A stretch of DNA of 64,000 nucleotides, taken from positions 15,611,970-15,675,969 of the forward strand of contig OY755186.1 in assembly GCA_963576735.1 (NCBI GenBank). The letters are read 5' to 3'. The notes beneath the pieces were generated by a model. That model had not been told where the DNA came from. It ran no database searches and saw only the letters and a program-made list of their open reading frames with translations. Numbering within the stretch: position 1 is the first letter of the stretch; each line of letters begins with the position of its first letter. The translations under genes and the position numbers were made by a program. This document shows positions 1 to 10,118 of the stretch, piece by piece. This stretch comes from Bedellia somnulentella (lineage: Eukaryota > Arthropoda > Insecta > Lepidoptera > Bedelliidae).

Positions 1-62
1 TCTTTCACACCACACTTTTCACGAATAACACTATTTCTCACTCGGTCACACAATCTTTTCAC
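1..62 (-). mobile_element. RTE LINE fragment (3' part of ORF)
   Basis: This short stretch matches, with some divergence, the part of the window's larger RTE copy around 25250-25310 (shared words such as TTTCACGAAT and CACAATCTTTTCAC-like text). It is a piece of the same LINE family on the minus strand, cut by the window edge. Identification is by comparison within the window only. Confidence 0.6.
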
Positions 63-284
63 ATAATTATACACCTTGTTTCATGTTAAATAGCCAATAG
101 AATGCAGGTGACTAGCCTCTCGGTGCGGAGTTAGAAAATACAATAAAAAATAATAATTAAAGAGAGTTATAAAATATCCTATCTGAGAGCTGGGATATTT
201 TGGTATTCATTTACATTGAATCATATTGCACATAATGTATAACATTTGAGGTTATTTAATAATTTAGATATGTTTCCCAAAAGA

Positions 285-495
285 GGCATTCAGCGCTACA
301 AAATCAGAAATTCTTCAGCCACTTTTGGAATTTGAGTGGGAAAAAGATTGTAAAATAAAGGTTATTGGTGATGGTTCTCCAACCGCAAAGACCATAAATC
401 GCTTAAAAAGCCCCAACAGCCTTAGTCGCCTTTAGCAAATACCCAGGGGAATAAATGGTGGAGTGCTATGCTAAGCCAACACTACACAGCCAAGA
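285..495 (-). mobile_element. SINE of the RTE-tailed family, divergent copy
   Basis: A diverged, reverse-oriented copy of the ~245-bp SINE-type repeat that recurs throughout the window. It runs from the CAGCCACTTTTGGAA block to the 5' end (AAGCCAACACTACACAGC). Its microsatellite tail has been lost. Confidence 0.8.
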
Positions 496-573
496 GAAGG
501 GAAGAATTCAATAAATAAGATATTTTTAAGGAATTTTTATAAAGTAAATGTAATGTAAGAAATTGTAATGTAA

Positions 574-835
574 TGTTGCCGTGTAGTGTCGGCTTAGAAT
601 AACACTACCCCATTTCTACCCGTGGGTGATCGTAAGAGGCGACTAAGGGTATAGGGGCTTTTTAAGTGATTTTTGGGCGATGTGGTTGGAGACCCGTCAC
701 CAAAAACATTTATTATTACCATCTTTTCCCCAATCAACTTCCAAAAGGGGCTGAAGAATTTCTCATTGCAAAGCTCTGGCTACCCTGTTAAGGGATTTAT
801 AGCCGTGAGTATATGTATATATGTAATGTAATGTA
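574..835 (+). mobile_element. SINE of the RTE-tailed family, near-complete
   Basis: A full copy from GCCGTGTAGTGTCGG to GCCGTGAGTATATG, followed by an ATGTA/ATGTAATGT tail. It belongs to the subfamily with CCCGTGGGTGATCG, like the copies at 18740-18985 and 19846-20085. The bases before and after share TGTAATGTAATGT, a possible 13-bp target-site duplication, although that text is itself microsatellite-like. It ends only about a dozen bases before the splice acceptor of a NOM1 exon. Confidence 0.88.
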
Positions 836-848
836 ATGTAATTTTCAG

Positions 849-1030
849 CCGACGAACGTGGTAAGTGGTGGGTCGTAGGCTCAGCGTGGGAAGGCAACAT
901 AGTGAAGCCGGAAGAGAAAGAGAAGAAATCAAGCCAGAACTTCGATCAGAAGCTTCTAGAACTTGCTAGAAAGCAGCGGATGAACACCGATGTGAGGAGG
1001 AGCATTTTCTGCGTTATTATGTCTGCTGAG
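849..1030 (+). CDS. NOM1: NOM1 exon (internal): start of the conserved C-terminal part
   Basis: The exon lies between an acceptor TTTTCAG (ends 848) and a donor GTGAGA (1031). Read with one base supplied by the previous exon, it encodes 60 codons starting DERGKWWVVGSAWEG and ending RRSIFCVIMSAE. The WWVVGSAW block and LELARKQRMNTD.RR.IFC are hallmarks of NOM1 (yeast Sgd1p), the nucleolar MIF4G-domain protein. NOM1 acts in small ribosomal subunit biogenesis and in targeting PP1 to the nucleolus. This piece is the linker leading into the MA3 domain. The exon ends in phase 0 and joins cleanly to 9317. Earlier exons, including the MIF4G domain, must lie upstream of the window. Function is inferred from family membership. 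Confidence 0.9.
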
Positions 1031-1118
1031 GTGAGAATACATCATTTTTCATTTCATATCAATATATCAATTCTTTAGTTTATATTATTTGTAGGTTTCA
1101 CTTTATAATTTTAATAAT

Positions 1119-1375
1119 TACATACATACATATACTCACGGCTGTAAATCCCTAGAAGGGGTAGCCAGAGCTAAGGAATTAGAAATTTCTCAGCCACTTT
1201 TGGAAATATGAGTGGGGAAAAGATGGTAAAAGTAAAGGTTGTTGGTGACGGGTCTCCAACCGCATCGCCCAAAAATCCCTTAAAAGCCCCAATACCGTTA
1301 GTCGCCTCTTACGTACACCCACCGGAAGAAATGGGGTAGTGCTATTCTAAGCCGACACTACACAGCAAATTTTAA
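1119..1375 (-). mobile_element. SINE of the RTE-tailed family, complete
   Basis: A complete reverse-oriented copy, from the CATACATACATATACTCACGG tail at the left to CCGACACTACACAGC at the right. It is flanked by AATTTTAATAAT on both sides, a 12-bp target-site duplication. It lies in the first visible NOM1 intron, just after the exon donor. Confidence 0.9.
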
Positions 1376-2050
1376 TAATAATTAATTATCCAAAAGGAAT
1401 TTAAAGGAAAAAATTATAAGTTGGTGTACTAGCCCTTTTCTCCACTAACTTCTAAAAGTTAATGTAGCTCTCTGGTTACTTCTTGTTTGAGATGTATAGC
1501 AAAATCTATGCATAACCTATATCTAAGCAAGCCATGGACGATGTGGCTATAGACTAATCATCTACCATCCTTTATTGTACAATGTATATTTTCTCCACTA
1601 ACTTCCAAAAGTGTCTTAGTTCTATTCCTAGAGTTCCAAAAGTCGCTGAACACTTTACTTAATACAATAATAATTTTAAACTAGTGGGTAACCCTGGCGC
1701 GACTAAGTCGCGTCCTATAAAATGAGATTATTTTGAAACTTTCCGACCAATCACAGCGCAGCTCTTTTGAATTTCTAGAGAATTTTTCAGATTGGCCGGT
1801 TTGAAAAAAATCCGACCAATCACAGCGCATCTCTGATCGACTAAAGTTTGCGCGCGCTTATGACACTCAAGCAAACTCTATGGGCCAAAATAAAAACTTT
1901 GAAATTCTGTAACAATTAACTTAATCCAGTTACATCAGATGTCTGAATTTTGTGCACACCACGGCCTCGAACTGTACAAAACGACACCTGAACCAAATTT
2001 CTAGCTTAACTCATCGCGTCACAGGCTTCCGGGCAAGAAAGAGGCTTACA
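1376..2050. other. Intron sequence with a tandem CCAAT-containing motif
   Basis: No gene is seen. CCGACCAATCACAGCGCA occurs twice, near 1743 and 1808, with an inverted CCAAT (GATTGGCCGG) between the two copies. The rest of the stretch is AT-rich and unassigned. Confidence 0.5.
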
Positions 2051-2055
2051 GAAAT

Positions 2056-2325
2056 CCTTACTAATATTATAAATCGGAAAGTGAGTTTGTTTGTTTGTTT
2101 GTTTCGCTTTCACGCCGTAACTACAAACCCGATTGCTTTGAAATTTTGCAGATGTATAGTTAGAAGACCGAATTAAATAATAGGTTGCTTTTTATCCCGG
2201 AAAAATGATTTTTCCGAGGGAAATCGTGTTAATGAGAAGTTTTCTTATAGTAGTGCTTTATATTGCAATATAACCGAACACCACGCGGGCGAAGCCGTGG
2301 GCGAAAAGCTTGTAATATATAAAGA
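2056..2325 (+). mobile_element. Lepidopteran ACTAATATTATAAA-type repeat
   Basis: Begins ACTAATATTATAAATCGG, followed by a TTTG microsatellite, then ACGCCGTAACTACAAACC, a TTTTTATCCCGG block and a terminal CGGGCGAAGCCGTGGGCG. This layout is a very common dispersed repeat in Lepidoptera, generally treated as the 3' region of RTE-like LINEs or derived non-autonomous copies. The class assignment is from memory. Confidence 0.65.
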
Positions 2326-2357
2326 TGATAACTCCGTTTATTAACTTGTGAATTGTG

Positions 2358-2402
2358 TCTTGTAGTGCCGGCTTGAAATGTCACTACCCCTTTCTACCCA
2401 CT
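2358..2402 (+). mobile_element. SINE fragment, 5' end only
   Basis: Only the first ~45 bases of the RTE-tailed SINE remain (TGTAGTGCCGGCTTGAAATG to TTTCTACCCAC). The copy stops abruptly. Confidence 0.65.
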
Positions 2403-2919
2403 ATAATATATAAAACCTTACCTGTAAATATTGTTAATACTTTTTATTATTATTTATTTCCTTTTATGTTAGTCGCCTGCCGTTATTTATCATTGTTTAG
2501 TTCCTTTTTATTATTTCTCTGCGATTTGTCGATAATATTTTTATTTCTCTGGTTTATGTTATTGTTTTTATTTTGTTGTTGTTATGGCAACGACGGAGCT
2601 GAGAGTTGTCAAATTTTATTTTATCTTAAACTTTTCTTTTACTTTCCTAAGGGACTGTCAAGCGCTCGGAAAATTTGATTATGATATTCTGAAAAATAAT
2701 CAAGAAAACGAATATTTCCAGCAGTAAATCATACTAAATGAACGGAAAATAACTTTTTTGCAATCAAACGGCCAGATTAGATTCGATTGTCCGGCGGATG
2801 GTGATTAGACAACACGTGTTATCTGTTTGATTAAATTTATTCGCTCATCTAGTTCATTCATTGTTGTAATATAGTTTATCTGTAGTTGTTGATTATTTTA
2901 CATTTAGCTTGTAAATATA

Positions 2920-4347
2920 ATGAGTATTGATTCACCTAGTCCCCCTCGCCCTCCAGATCCTCCTCCTGAGGAGATGGATATATATAGCTCGCCTCCTGTA
3001 TTTTCAAGTGAAGCTCGTAAACGTCCATTTTCAATTAATAATGAAAATATAATTTCAAAAAAGATTATTGTGAATTCTGAGGTGGCTTCCGCTTCCATCC
3101 AAACGGTTTATGTGGATGAAGCGTTTGCCAATGGGTTAAAGGAGTACACCAATGATGATAAGGGTCCCTTTATTGTTCACGTTTTTCGCGAAGAGCCTGA
3201 CCCAGCAGCTGGGTTATCTATCAGACCTTTAAAATTTGGTCAATTCTTACATAAATCGAACCTGACTAAAAATATTATTAAAGATGGCTTGAAAAAAATT
3301 GGACGAAACCGTATTTCGGTTGAATTTAACTCAGCTTTAGCTGCTAACGATTTTGCATCTAGCCAACTCATTTCTTTAGCCAAATTCAAATGCTCCATTC
3401 CATCTTATAACGTTACTCGAATGGGCATAATAAAAGGGGTCCCCGTTGATTGGTCAATGGAAGAATTAGTCGACTCCATAGAACTACCAAATAATTGTGG
3501 GAAGGTACTCAAAGCACGTAGACTCAGCCGAAAATCTATTGATGATGCTAATTCACCTAAATGGTTGCCAACGCAATCGGTGGTTTTGACCTTCCAAGGT
3601 CAAAATCTCCCCCAGTATATATATTCATATAATAATTCTCTTCGAGTGGAGACTTATCTCCTCCCAACCATTCAGTGTCTTAACTGCTGCAGATTTGGAC
3701 ATGTTCAAAATCAATGCCGTTCTAAATCTAGGTGTTATAAATGTTCACAATCTCACAATGGCTGTAATTGTGACATTACTATTGAAAACTCGACTTGCTT
3801 ATTCTGTTCAGGTAAACACTTCGCTACTGATAAACGTTGTCCGGAATTTTCCCGACAAAAATCAATAAAATTGGTAATGTCTCAGGACTCTATATCCTAC
3901 TCAGATGCCTCTTCTCGTTTTCCTCCTGTAAGACGTTCTTACGCTGACGTGGCCTCTGAACTATTTACTGCCCCAAATCAATTTAATTATTCACATTCTT
4001 CTACTTCTCCAGTCCAACAACCAGTTTCGTATAAAAAAACTATATATAAGTCTCCAAAACCTCATACATACTCTGGTAAAGGTTATGACAGAATTGCTCA
4101 TTCTGAAATTATCAGACCAGAACCTTCATCACTTCAAAATGGGTGCGCTCTTTTGGCGTCTCGGCATGATTCTATTTCTCCAAATGATAATTTAATTGAA
4201 CTTTTGGCTTCGGCTCTTATAAATATCATATCAAAATATAATGACTGTTTACCGGAAAACGTTGCTGCTTTACTGAATAAACTTAACCTCTGTATCAACA
4301 ATAATGGCCAGACTAACCATTCTTCAATGGAACTGCCAGAGTGTTAG
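2920..4347 (+). CDS. LINE ORF1, gag-like RNA-binding protein with three zinc knuckles
   Basis: A 475-residue ORF. It has a low-complexity Pro-rich N-terminus, a central region of about 65-240 like RRM-type gag modules, and three CCHC knuckles: CX2CX4HX4C (CLNCCRFGHVQNQC), CX2CX3HX4C (CYKCSQSHNGCNC) and CX2CX3HX6C (CLFCSGKHFATDKRC). Three knuckles followed by an SYADVAS-like stretch is the layout of gag proteins in I-group and Jockey-group LINEs. The protein should bind element RNA in a ribonucleoprotein particle. Its stop codon lies inside ORF2 (44-nt overlap, different frame), so ORF2 is probably reached by reinitiation or stop-start coupling. No disruption is seen. Confidence 0.88.
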   Translation: MSIDSPSPPRPPDPPPEEMDIYSSPPVFSSEARKRPFSINNENIISKKIIVNSEVASASIQTVYVDEAFANGLKEYTNDDKGPFIVHVFREEPDPAAGLSIRPLKFGQFLHKSNLTKNIIKDGLKKIGRNRISVEFNSALAANDFASSQLISLAKFKCSIPSYNVTRMGIIKGVPVDWSMEELVDSIELPNNCGKVLKARRLSRKSIDDANSPKWLPTQSVVLTFQGQNLPQYIYSYNNSLRVETYLLPTIQCLNCCRFGHVQNQCRSKSRCYKCSQSHNGCNCDITIENSTCLFCSGKHFATDKRCPEFSRQKSIKLVMSQDSISYSDASSRFPPVRRSYADVASELFTAPNQFNYSHSSTSPVQQPVSYKKTIYKSPKPHTYSGKGYDRIAHSEIIRPEPSSLQNGCALLASRHDSISPNDNLIELLASALINIISKYNDCLPENVAALLNKLNLCINNNGQTNHSSMELPEC

Positions 4348-7300
4348 AGCTAAAAAATCCGAACTTCTTTGTTTATTAAAAAAGTTTGATCCTGCCATCA
4401 TTGCCCTCTCGGAGACATGGCTAGTTAAGGATTCCCTTTTCAGGGTGCCTGGCTATGCTTGCCTCCGGGATGACAGGGATGTTAGGGGTGGCGGTAGTGC
4501 TCTTCTTATAAGACGGGATATATCTTTTTCCCAAATTGCTCTACCTCCCTCAGTGTCTAATATTTATATTACTGCGGTCAAAATTCTAGATTACTCCATT
4601 TTATCAGTTTATATTCCTCATCCTTCATCTCCTATCATTCTTGAACTTTCTTCTATTCTCTCTTCTATTCCTCATCCCATGATTATCATGGGTGATCTCA
4701 ACTGTCATCACACTATGTGGGGTTGTCATCATACTGATAGTTTTTCTCCTCTTATCTTAGAGTTTTGCGATACATTGGACATTTGCATTATGAATGATGG
4801 TTCTCCTACTCGCAGAGTGCTACCTACCCAAGATCCTAGAAGTGCTGTAGACTTAACTATTTCATCTCCATCTGTGGCTAGATCTTTCCATTGGTCAGTT
4901 TTATCCAATTCGTGTGGAAGTGATCACTTCCCTATTATTATCTCCTCTTCAATAACTATTCCTACTCTTCCAAATTTAGCTCCTCTTTTGCAGTATAGAC
5001 TGGAATCAGCAAATTGGGATGACTATAAGTTATCGTTAGAAAATAAATTATCTGCGTTTCCGGTTCTTTCACAGAATAACGTAAAAGATTGTTACACATT
5101 TTTTGTTAATGCGATGATATTCTCTGCAGACAATAATTTCCCCAAAAAAAAACCGCTCGCCAATCATCATTCATCTCCTGCTTGGTGGGATAGAGAATGT
5201 TCTGAAATTATCCGTGTAAGACGTAATGCTGAAATTAACTATAACCTTGACATGACGACAGAAAATTTCCTCTTGTATCAAGAGGCAGCGGCAAGATGTC
5301 GTAAAACTTTAAAAAATAAAAAAAGACAAAGCTGGAAGAGTTTTTGCCAATCTTTACACCCTAGAACCCCGGCTGCTGTTGTTTGGAAACAAATCAAACG
5401 ATTCCGATCTGCTCTGACTTCTGGTCCTTATAATTATACGTCCAACTGCTTCTCATGGCTCGAGTCTTTTATAGATCGTTTGGCTCCTCCCATGGTTCCA
5501 TCTAAGCATATGCTACAGTTTAACCTATTAAGTATTACTTCTACTAATGATCTTGATCGTCCTTTTTCTGCTGATGAATTGGAATGTGCTATGAAAGGTC
5601 TGGTAGACTCTAGTCCCGGTGAAGATGGGATCCCTTATTCCTTTCTGGTCAACTCTGGTCAAAAGGCCAAGCATTTTTTTTTGGATATTATTAACATATT
5701 TTTTTCTACAGGTGTTATACCCGACACATGGCGTTCTCAAATTATTATTCCAGTATTGAAATATGGAAAACCTTCTTCTTCTGCTTCATCTTATCGTCCA
5801 ATTGCATTGTCATCAGTACTTCTTAAAGTCACAGAACATCTCATCAAGAATCGTCTGGAATGGTTTGTAGAAAACCAAGGACTTATTGCTAAATCTCAGT
5901 TTGGCTTTCGCAAAGGTATGAGTACAATGGATAACTTGAGCATTATAATAACTGATATCCGTTCTTCTTATGCCAAAAAGGAATATGTAGTGGCTGTTTT
6001 TCTTGACATTCTTTCAGCCTATGATAATGTTTTACTCCCATTGCTCAGACAAATTTTACTTGATTTGAATGTGCCTGTGAAGTTAACTCATTTTATATTT
6101 AATCTCCTAACTTCAAGATCTATTAGCATTCGCTCTCAATCTTCTTCATCTCCGTCTCCCGCAAGACTTGTCTGGAAAGGTCTCCCCCAGGGATCTGTGC
6201 TTAGTCCTCTACTTTATAATCTTTACACATCACTCTTAGAATACTCCGTGACAAGCTTTTGCAACATATTACAATATGCTGATGACATTTGTCTCTATGT
6301 ATCTGCTAAAGATATTTCTGTAGCTGAACAACGTATCAACCGAGCCCTTGATTACCTTGATTCCTGGTTATCTGAACATGGTCTTTCCGTTTCAGCTCCT
6401 AAGAGCAAATCAATAATTTTTACTCGCAAGTATAACGTTCCCTCCGTTTGTATTAAAGTAAATGATGTAGTAATTCCAACTGTTGATAATGTTAAATTTT
6501 TAGGTGTCATTTTAGACTCTAGGCTATCAGGAAATGCTCATATTAATTATATAGTTGAAAAATGCGAAAAGAGCATTAACGTTATACGGTGTTTATCTGG
6601 TGTGTGGTGGGGTTCTCATCCCTTCACCCAAAAATTGCTCTATAACGCTATTGTTCGCAGCCATTTTGACTATGGTCTATTCTTACTATGCCCTTGCAGT
6701 AAGTTAGCTTTAGAAAAAATTAACAAACTGCAATCTAAATGCCTCCGTATTATATTGGGTGCAATGAAGTCGTCCCCAATTAATGCCATGCAAGTTGAAT
6801 GTGCAGAGTGCCCTTTATCAATCAGAAGACAATACCTTTGCGACCGATTCCTATTCAAAGTTGCTCAATCTTCGTCTCACCCCCTTATGGATAAACTCCG
6901 GATTCTCAATTCATTAAATACTTCTGACAGAGAATTCCCACTTCTAAGAAGTTATAACTTTCTTCAAAATTTGCAAAATCCTATTTCCCAATATTCTACT
7001 AATCCTTTGTTCCTAATCCCCTACAAAGCTCTTATTTTCCAGCCTAATATTTTATTTAACCTCGGTATTCATAAAGATCTTCCCGACCCTAACAAGTCCC
7101 TGAGGTCATGCATCTCAGAAACAATGTCGGATAGACTTGAAATTTACACTGACGCTTCTAAACTTGACAATAGTCTTGTTGGTGCAGCTGCATGGATTCC
7201 CAAATACAAAATCATACTATCTCAAAAATGTCCAGCCGAATCATCCGTCTTTACTGGTGAGTCTGTTGCTATTTTAGAAGCTATTAAGTTCTGTATATCT

Positions 7301-8002
7301 CATAACATACAAAAAGCGTTAATTCTGTCTGATTGCCTGAGCAGTTTACAAGCCATAACATCCAATCCATTTAGAAGTAAGAATAAATTCCCCATTATAT
7401 TAGAAATCAAAAACCATCTCTTCACTTGTCATTCGAAAAAAATTGACATTATCATTGGCTGGATTCCCAGTCACTGTGGCATTTCTGGAAATGAGTTGGC
7501 TGATAATTATGCCAAATTAGCTATTAGTTCCGGCTGTATTGATTACTCAATAAACTATAGTCATGATTTATGCTCATTAGCCAGGCCTCGAATGTTTGAA
7601 TCTTGGAAATTGCTTTGGCTCCAGTCAAAATCTTTAAAAGGTAAATATTACGGTGATATCCAGGGTGACGAAATTCCGTCTAGACCTTGGTTTTTCAAAT
7701 GTAAATCTGCTGACAAATGGGTAGCATCCACTATTTGTAGACTTCGTTTGGGTCATTCGTGTACTCCGGTTCACCTTGCTAAAATAAGGATAAGGGACAG
7801 TTCGATTTGTGAGTGTGGATTAGATGAAGGAACAGTTGACCATATTTTTTTCGCATGTCCTAATTTATCATTTTCTTTATATGATGTTTTGCCTCCTTTC
7901 ATCCCTCTTCCTACTAATTTTAAATGTTTACTTTGTTTTGTATATACCCCTTTCATTAAAACTTTGTGTCATTTCATCAAGGTCCATAATATAAAATTAT
8001 AA
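4304..8002 (+). CDS. LINE ORF2: endonuclease, reverse transcriptase, RNase H
   Basis: An intact 1232-residue polyprotein. Residues ~1-215 form an apurinic-type endonuclease (QWNCQSVRAKKSEL with N10, ALSETW with E37, MGDLNCHH, SDHFPI). The reverse transcriptase spans ~430-800: YRPIALSS, LDILSAYDN with the first catalytic Asp, GLPQGSVLSPLLYNLY and the YADD box near 657-660. RNase H follows at ~943-1070 (EIYTDASK, ESVAILEAI, ILSDCLSSL, WIPSHCGISGNELAD). A C-terminal CX1CX8HX4C motif (CECGLDEGTVDHIFFAC) lies near 1169. This domain order marks the I/R1/LOA branch; with the three-knuckle gag it best fits I. It performs target-primed reverse transcription of its own RNA. All expected catalytic motifs are visible. 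Confidence 0.9.
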   Translation: MARLTILQWNCQSVRAKKSELLCLLKKFDPAIIALSETWLVKDSLFRVPGYACLRDDRDVRGGGSALLIRRDISFSQIALPPSVSNIYITAVKILDYSILSVYIPHPSSPIILELSSILSSIPHPMIIMGDLNCHHTMWGCHHTDSFSPLILEFCDTLDICIMNDGSPTRRVLPTQDPRSAVDLTISSPSVARSFHWSVLSNSCGSDHFPIIISSSITIPTLPNLAPLLQYRLESANWDDYKLSLENKLSAFPVLSQNNVKDCYTFFVNAMIFSADNNFPKKKPLANHHSSPAWWDRECSEIIRVRRNAEINYNLDMTTENFLLYQEAAARCRKTLKNKKRQSWKSFCQSLHPRTPAAVVWKQIKRFRSALTSGPYNYTSNCFSWLESFIDRLAPPMVPSKHMLQFNLLSITSTNDLDRPFSADELECAMKGLVDSSPGEDGIPYSFLVNSGQKAKHFFLDIINIFFSTGVIPDTWRSQIIIPVLKYGKPSSSASSYRPIALSSVLLKVTEHLIKNRLEWFVENQGLIAKSQFGFRKGMSTMDNLSIIITDIRSSYAKKEYVVAVFLDILSAYDNVLLPLLRQILLDLNVPVKLTHFIFNLLTSRSISIRSQSSSSPSPARLVWKGLPQGSVLSPLLYNLYTSLLEYSVTSFCNILQYADDICLYVSAKDISVAEQRINRALDYLDSWLSEHGLSVSAPKSKSIIFTRKYNVPSVCIKVNDVVIPTVDNVKFLGVILDSRLSGNAHINYIVEKCEKSINVIRCLSGVWWGSHPFTQKLLYNAIVRSHFDYGLFLLCPCSKLALEKINKLQSKCLRIILGAMKSSPINAMQVECAECPLSIRRQYLCDRFLFKVAQSSSHPLMDKLRILNSLNTSDREFPLLRSYNFLQNLQNPISQYSTNPLFLIPYKALIFQPNILFNLGIHKDLPDPNKSLRSCISETMSDRLEIYTDASKLDNSLVGAAAWIPKYKIILSQKCPAESSVFTGESVAILEAIKFCISHNIQKALILSDCLSSLQAITSNPFRSKNKFPIILEIKNHLFTCHSKKIDIIIGWIPSHCGISGNELADNYAKLAISSGCIDYSINYSHDLCSLARPRMFESWKLLWLQSKSLKGKYYGDIQGDEIPSRPWFFKCKSADKWVASTICRLRLGHSCTPVHLAKIRIRDSSICECGLDEGTVDHIFFACPNLSFSLYDVLPPFIPLPTNFKCLLCFVYTPFIKTLCHFIKVHNIKL

Positions 8003-8222
8003 TACATTCTTTTTGTTCATATTGTTAATTTTGTAGTAAATATTTTGTTGTTAATATTTATTTTATTTTTCAACCATGAATGTTCAGTGTCTGTTAATTA
8101 GTTTCAAAATTTTCTTAACTTAACAATATGTGTTTTCTTTTCACTGGACGTTGGCAAAGTAACTGTGTTTAAACACGGTCAAAGGCCATTGAAGAAAAAT
8201 TGAATTGAATTAACTTTTCTTT

Positions 8223-9015
8223 AGTGATCAATTTTCAATGTGTTTGTGTACGAAGGTTAGATAGTTTTAAAATATGTTAAATGATATAATTTTAATTCAT
8301 TTTTGGTGTGTAAAATGATAGCGCAGGCATTTATTTTTATTTTTAATGTAAGGCTAGGACATTTTACTTATTCAAATTTATCTGTTTTCATCTTTTTATG
8401 TTAACTGAAACTCTTTTTAAAAAATCCTTCTTTTAGGTTTTATTGTCTATTGGGATTTTTTATTGATTGTCAAGATGTTTTTTTATGGAGGAGGAACGGA
8501 TTCATCATTCTAGAGGAGATCCTTAAAAAGGATATCTGACTGAAGTATTATTTCTGATAGCTACTACTACCGTTGTTATATTGAACAACCTTTACTACTT
8601 GGTGTCCTTTTGCTTAAAAACACCTAAGAATAATATATATAATTTTATACCCTGGCAGAATTTGTTAAACCAGTCAGAGTGGTATTCCGAAGTGACCAAT
8701 CATTTGGTCTTATTGGCTTGTGGACTAAAAATCATCAAAGATTGATATCTGGACCTTTGATTTCGCCGGCTATACTACTGGTTTTGGAGATTACTAATAC
8801 CTTTGCTCTAGCCAGAACGTGGAAGTTTGGAATCGCATCAGTATCGTTATTTAGTTATATTTATTTTATATAATTCCTTCTTGTAATATTTTTGTATTGT
8901 GTACATCTAATTTTTAATAGACTGGTGTAACTTCTTTCTTGTTTTATTAGTCTCCTTGCTCTCCGCGTTTCGTGTCTTAGGTTTTATTTCCATAAGGGGA
9001 TTAAGACTTAAGACA
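8223..9015. other. NOM1 intron, no recognised feature
   Basis: AT-rich intronic sequence after the LINE insertion. It holds only short chance ORFs and no repeat family that I recognise. Confidence 0.6.
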
Positions 9016-9019
9016 CGTA

Positions 9020-9220
9020 ACGTTACACCACGGGTCTCGTAAGAGGCGATTAAGGGTGCGTGGATTTTTTAAGTGGTTTTTTCGGTTGGAGACCCATCAC
9101 CAACAATACTTTATTTCTACTATCTTTTCCTCTATCAACTTCCAAATGTGGCTGAGGAGTTTCTATCCTTTTTGATCGAACCTTTTTGAGATTTATGGCC
9201 GAATATATGTATGTATGTTG
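9020..9220 (+). mobile_element. SINE of the RTE-tailed family, 5' end missing
   Basis: Starts at GTCTCGTAAGAGGCGATTAAGG and runs to a degenerate end, GGCCGAATATATGTATGTATG. The first ~45 bases of the family are absent or replaced. Confidence 0.8.
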
Positions 9221-9316
9221 TTCTCGGGTAAAGATAATTTTGTGACCTTATATTGTATAGTGACTAATATGTTTGACTGAACTACCTAAATCTACCTACC
9301 CCTTTAAAATTTGCAG

Positions 9317-9481
9317 GATTACATGGACGCATTCGAGAAACTCCAACACCTAGGTCTGAAAGGGCAGCAAGATCGGGAAGTGATTCATGTCTTACTGGCT
9401 TGCTGTCTGCAAGAGAAGACTTACAACCCTTACTACGCTGTTTTGGGGTTGAAGTATTGCGATACTGATAGGAAATATCAG
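9317..9481 (+). CDS. NOM1: NOM1 exon (internal): first helices of the MA3 domain
   Basis: Acceptor TTTGCAG ends at 9316; donor GTGAGG starts at 9482. Exactly 55 codons in phase 0: DYMDAFEKLQHLGLKGQQDREVI-type sequence, then CCLQEKTYNPYYAVLGLKYC. The D.DAFEKL..LGLK..Q.REIIHV...CCLQEKTYNP.Y signature belongs to the NOM1/Sgd1 MA3 domain, a HEAT-like module that in related proteins binds eIF4A-type helicases. It joins in frame to the exons at 849-1030 and 9987-10118. Confidence 0.93.
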
Positions 9482-9767
9482 GTGAGGTATTTAAGTAAGC
9501 GCTTTTCCTGTTGAGGATATTTGTGGAATTTATACCAATTTTTTTAAGCCGCTTAAAAACTCATATAAGAAAACCCAATCTATGGGAAACCTACTTATAT
9601 CCTATCATCTAAGGGAAAGGGGTACCTTTTAAAGTTGAAAAGAATCCCTGCCTTTATTGTACTAGGTGTAATGGTAGGTGTAATAAGGCGTATTAAAAAC
9701 TTAAAAAAATAACGAAAAAAACCTAGATAAATAAAATGGCGGTAATATAGGCCAAGTAAGTTATTAA

Positions 9768-9905
9768 TCTTTTGGCGGTTGGAGACCCATCACCAACAAC
9801 CTTTATTTTACAATCTTTTCCCCACTTAACTTTCCAAAAGTGACTGAGGAATTTCTGGTCCCTTAGCTCTGGCTACCCCTTCTAGGGATTTATAGCTTTT
9901 TTAAT
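9768..9905 (+). mobile_element. SINE of the RTE-tailed family, 3' half
   Basis: Only the 3' half remains, from GGCGGTTGGAGACCCATCACC to GGGATTTATAGC. It lies in the short 505-bp intron between two NOM1 exons and makes up a quarter of it. Confidence 0.82.
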
Positions 9906-9986
9906 TATTAAAGTAGGTGTAATAACTATTTTATTATTATCTTATTACGGTTGATATATTAATATCACCAATATTTCTGCCCACAG

Positions 9987-10118
9987 CTAGGTTTCCAGTT
10001 TGCCGTGTGGGACAAGATGAAGGAATTAGACCAACTATCTAAGACGGGGTTGAAGAACTTGGCCCAGTTCCTCACGCACCTTATTTTGGAGAAGGGGTTG
10101 GCATTGTCGGTGCTGAAA
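9987..10118 (+). CDS. NOM1: NOM1 exon (internal): middle of the MA3 domain
   Basis: Acceptor CCCACAG ends at 9986; donor GTGAGT starts at 10119. It holds 44 codons in phase 0 beginning LGFQFAVWDKMKELDQLS and ending KGLALSVLK. The FQF..WDK..EL..L......NL..F..HL......LSVLK pattern is the second repeat of the NOM1 MA3 domain. It is read on from the preceding exon (KYQ) and into VIEFSDLNK of the last exon. Together these give an uninterrupted conserved C-terminus despite the repeat-filled introns. Confidence 0.93.

Larger units (their letters stand above)
2640..8211 (+). mobile_element. Complete I-type LINE with two intact ORFs
   Basis: A non-LTR retrotransposon with a ~280-bp 5' UTR, a gag-like ORF1 (2920-4347), an overlapping pol ORF2 (4304-8002) and a ~210-bp 3' UTR ending in TTGAATTGAATT. 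AACTTTTCTTT occurs at 2629-2639 and again at 8212-8222, a plausible 11-bp target-site duplication that sets the ends. Three gag zinc knuckles, a 5' endonuclease, a reverse transcriptase and a C-terminal RNase H together fit the I group. The element lies in sense orientation inside a NOM1 intron. Both ORFs are open, so the insertion is probably young. Confidence 0.85.

Noticed and set aside
8679..8873. A 64-codon ORF between the I-type LINE and a NOM1 exon
   Set aside because: Too short, no motif, in intron; likely chance.
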